6,810 nt of DNA from Chitinophagia bacterium (GTDB taxonomy: Bacteria; Bacteroidota; Bacteroidia; Chitinophagales; Chitinophagaceae), in contig RGVM01000142.1 of assembly GCA_010027295.1 (NCBI GenBank), positions 1-6,810 of the forward strand, written 5' to 3'. How positions within the stretch are numbered: position 1 is the stretch's first letter; each line of letters begins with the position of its first letter. The position numbers and the translations under genes were made by a program. The notes beneath the pieces are model-generated. The model saw only the letters and a program-made list of their open reading frames with translations. It was not told the DNA's origin and searched no databases. Shown piece by piece: positions 5,256 through 6,810 of this stretch.

Positions 5256-5275
5256 GTGCCCACACAGGATCCCCC

Positions 5276-6562
5276 ATGCGTTCCTCAACCATCGACCCCC
5301 GAATCCCGACCGAGAACCGGGCCCGCTTCATCAAGCGCATGAAGCCCAACAGTATCGCTATCTTCAACAGCAACGACGAGCTGCCCTCCAACGGCGACGC
5401 ACTGCATCCCTTCCGACAGAACTCCGACCTCTACTGGCTCACCGGCGTCACGCAGGAGGATACGATGCTCGTGCTTTTCCCCGACAACCCCGACCCGCGC
5501 TACCGGGAGGTGCTGGTGCTGGTCCGGCCCAACGAACTCAAGGAGAAATGGGACGGCCACCGGCTGCGCCGGGAAGAGGCGACGGCCCTCTCCGGCATCC
5601 GCACCATCGTCTGGCTCGACAGTCTCGACGGACTCCTGCAGCCCTGGGTGCACCTCGCCGAGACGATCTACCTCAACACCAACGAGAACGACCGCAAGGC
5701 CAACCTCGTGCCCGTGCGCGACTACCGCTTCGCCCGGGAGATGCGCGACCGCTACCCGCTCCACCAGTACGAGCGATCGGCCCGCATCCTCCGAGACCTG
5801 CGTGCCATAAAATCGAAGCAGGAGGTGGAGGTCATGCGCAAGGCCTGTGACATCACCCACAAGGCCTTCCTGCGCCTCCTCAAGTTCATCCGACCCGGAG
5901 TATGGGAGAACGAGATCGAGGCCGAGATCATCCACGAGTTCCTCCGCAACCGCTCCGCCGGACCGGCCTACTCCTCCATCATCGCCGGCGGCGACAGGGC
6001 CCGCACGCTACACTACGTCGCCAACGATGCGCAGTGCCTTGACGGGGAGATGGTCCTCATGGACTTCGGCGCCGAGTGGGGCGGCTATGCGGCCGACCTC
6101 ACAAGGACGGTGCCCGTGAGCGGCAAATTCACCAAGCGGCAGAAGGACGTCTACAACGCCTGCCTGGCCATCCACAGGCACTGCCGTTCCATCCTCAAGC
6201 CCGGCATCACCATCCTCGAGTACCACGACAGGGTTGGCGACGAGGCGACGAAGCATTTCCTCAAACTCGGGCTCATCTCGAAGGCGGATGTCAAGAACGA
6301 GGACCCCGAGAACCGGGCCTATCGTCGGTACCTCTATCACGGCATCTCGCACCACCTCGGCGTCGACGTGCACGACCTGGGCACCAAGACCGAGCCCCTG
6401 AAACCGGGCATGGTGCTCACCATCGAACCCGGCATTTACATAGAAGAGGAGAAGATGGGTGTGCGCATCGAGAACAACGTATGGCTCACGAAGGGCGGCA
6501 GCGTCGACCTGATGGAGGAGATCCCCATCGAGGCCGACGACATCGAGCGCCTGATGAAGTGA
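5276..6562 (+). CDS. pepP: Xaa-Pro aminopeptidase (aminopeptidase P family)
   Basis: This 428-residue metallopeptidase removes the N-terminal residue from peptides with proline in position 2. The N-terminal creatinase-like domain (about 1-170; NSDLYWLTGV at 49-58) is followed by the pita-bread catalytic domain. All five di-metal ligands are present: D263 and D274 in MDFGAEWGGYAADLTRT, H359 in HGISHHLG, E384 in TIEPGIY and E399 in VRIENNV. H366 (VDVHDLG) and H355 match the additional active-site histidines of E. coli PepP. No signal peptide is visible, so it is probably cytosolic. Length is close to the E. coli enzyme. The reading frame is open back to 5117 with ATGs at 5117 and 5207, but I chose 5276. 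The extra residues are low-complexity and Arg-rich, overlap the dNK gene or span the promoter element, and the family N-terminus begins here. Confidence 0.94.
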   Translation: MRSSTIDPRIPTENRARFIKRMKPNSIAIFNSNDELPSNGDALHPFRQNSDLYWLTGVTQEDTMLVLFPDNPDPRYREVLVLVRPNELKEKWDGHRLRREEATALSGIRTIVWLDSLDGLLQPWVHLAETIYLNTNENDRKANLVPVRDYRFAREMRDRYPLHQYERSARILRDLRAIKSKQEVEVMRKACDITHKAFLRLLKFIRPGVWENEIEAEIIHEFLRNRSAGPAYSSIIAGGDRARTLHYVANDAQCLDGEMVLMDFGAEWGGYAADLTRTVPVSGKFTKRQKDVYNACLAIHRHCRSILKPGITILEYHDRVGDEATKHFLKLGLISKADVKNEDPENRAYRRYLYHGISHHLGVDVHDLGTKTEPLKPGMVLTIEPGIYIEEEKMGVRIENNVWLTKGGSVDLMEEIPIEADDIERLMK

Positions 6563-6594
6563 GCCGCTGCTGCGGGAAACCCGCTTCACGGCGG
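6563..6594 (+). other. Two-tier hairpin between pepP and pssA
   Basis: Just after the pepP stop, GCGGG (6572-6576) pairs with CCCGC (6580-6584) around an AAA loop. An outer stem GCCG (6563-6566) with CGGC (6589-6592) is possible. There is no T-run after it, so it is a candidate structured 3' end or mRNA-stabilising hairpin and not a classical intrinsic terminator. Confidence 0.4.
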
Positions 6595-6604
6595 ATGTCG
6601 GAAG

Positions 6605-6631
6605 TTCATTTGAGAAAAGGACCAACGGGAG
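6605..6631 (+). promoter_or_regulatory. Possible promoter element and Shine-Dalgarno of pssA
   Basis: TTCATTTG (6605-6612) matches TAnnTTTG except for the A. GGAG (6628-6631) stands 4 nt before the ATG at 6636 and could act as a moderate ribosome-binding site. No -33 element is clear. Co-transcription with pepP across the 73-nt gap cannot be excluded. Confidence 0.35.
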
Positions 6632-6635
6632 ATTC

Positions 6636-6810
6636 ATGAGACAGTTGCCCAACCTGTTCACGCTGCTGAACCTCTTCTTCGGATGTCTGGCGATCGTCCA
6701 GATCCTGCAGACGGGGGAGGGGATCGTCAACTACACCGGGGAAGAGTGGAAGGTCTACCTGCCGGAGCGCATCTGGTGGGGTAGCGTCTGCATCTTCCTG
6801 GCGGCGGCCG
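6636..6810 (+). CDS. pssA: CDP-diacylglycerol--serine O-phosphatidyltransferase (PssA), N-terminal part
   Basis: Only the first 58 codons are in the window. MRQLPNLFTLLNLFFGCLAI is the N-terminal helix typical of PssA of the CDP-alcohol phosphotransferase family. The next stretch, through YLPERIWWGSVCIFLAAA, enters the second membrane helix; in relatives this leads directly into the catalytic DGxxAR...G...D motif, which lies beyond the edge. The enzyme joins serine to CDP-diacylglycerol in the inner membrane, making phosphatidylserine, the precursor of phosphatidylethanolamine. The hydrophilic insert between the helices (about residues 26-43) resembles Bacteroidota homologues. The ATG at 6636 fits the family start and has a modest GGAG upstream. 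The assignment depends on the N-terminus only, because the catalytic motif cannot be seen. Confidence 0.85.
   Translation, partial: MRQLPNLFTLLNLFFGCLAIVQILQTGEGIVNYTGEEWKVYLPERIWWGSVCIFLAAA

Noticed and set aside
5117..5275. N-terminal extension of pepP from ATGs at 5117 or 5207
   Set aside because: The extra 53 or 23 residues are Arg/Ser/Pro-rich, overlap the dNK gene or precede the likely promoter, and are not part of the aminopeptidase P fold.
4501..5391. Minus-strand open frame of 296 codons opposite the dNK gene and the pepP start
   Set aside because: It covers an evident deoxynucleoside kinase gene and runs into pepP; its low-complexity EV/VL-rich translation is typical of antisense frames in GC-rich DNA.
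5285..6730. Minus-strand open frames of 216 and 240 codons opposite pepP and pssA
   Set aside because: They are antisense shadows of genes with intact catalytic residues; no start signal or motif supports them.
1..6810. Search for a defence, mobile, CRISPR, phage or secondary-metabolite system
   Set aside because: Every open stretch belongs to a recognised housekeeping family or a short intergenic region. I saw no transposase, integrase, regularly spaced repeats, tRNA gene or attachment site.

Overview
The window comes from a GC-rich member of the Bacteroidota (Bacteroidetes), and everything recognisable in it is chromosomal housekeeping. Three things support this assignment. The FabI C-terminus and the 73-residue DUF2795 protein are of the Bacteroidota type. 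Several genes are preceded by the lineage-specific -7 promoter element TAnnTTTG instead of a TATAAT box, and most starts lack a Shine-Dalgarno sequence. The PssA N-terminus resembles, from memory, Chitinophagales/Sphingobacteria-type homologues, but I cannot fix the order or genus from sequence alone.

Layout: (1) 1-528, plus strand: the 3' end of fabI, then a SemiSWEET sugar-transporter gene 12 nt later, closed by a hairpin terminator. (2) 572-850, minus strand: a very acidic DUF2795 protein with a near-ideal promoter and a perfect Shine-Dalgarno. (3) 953-1603, plus strand: lolD, convergent with the next gene. (4) 1642-3339, minus strand: gatC, a MacB-type ABC ATPase (20 nt apart, probably one transcript) and a PduO-type cobalamin adenosyltransferase. 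(5) 3458-6810, plus strand: trpS, a deoxynucleoside kinase gene, pepP (aminopeptidase P) and the first 58 codons of pssA. No gene-free stretch exceeds about 160 nt.

The genes serve separate core functions: fatty-acid synthesis (fabI), phospholipid headgroup synthesis (pssA), lipoprotein export (lolD), Gln/Asn-tRNA amidation (gatC), tRNA charging (trpS), nucleoside salvage (dNK), B12 cofactor activation (pduO) and peptide turnover (pepP). Apart from fabI-SemiSWEET and gatC-ABC there is little sign of operon logic. Most genes seem to carry their own promoter.

I found no mobile element, CRISPR array, tRNA or rRNA gene, and no convincing new multi-gene system. The most interesting signals concern gene expression. 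gatC and trpS are divergent, and each has a perfect TAnnTTTG element only 5 nt before its ATG, which predicts leaderless or near-leaderless mRNAs. The small DUF2795 gene stands out with a full 9-nt Shine-Dalgarno in a lineage that mostly avoids them.
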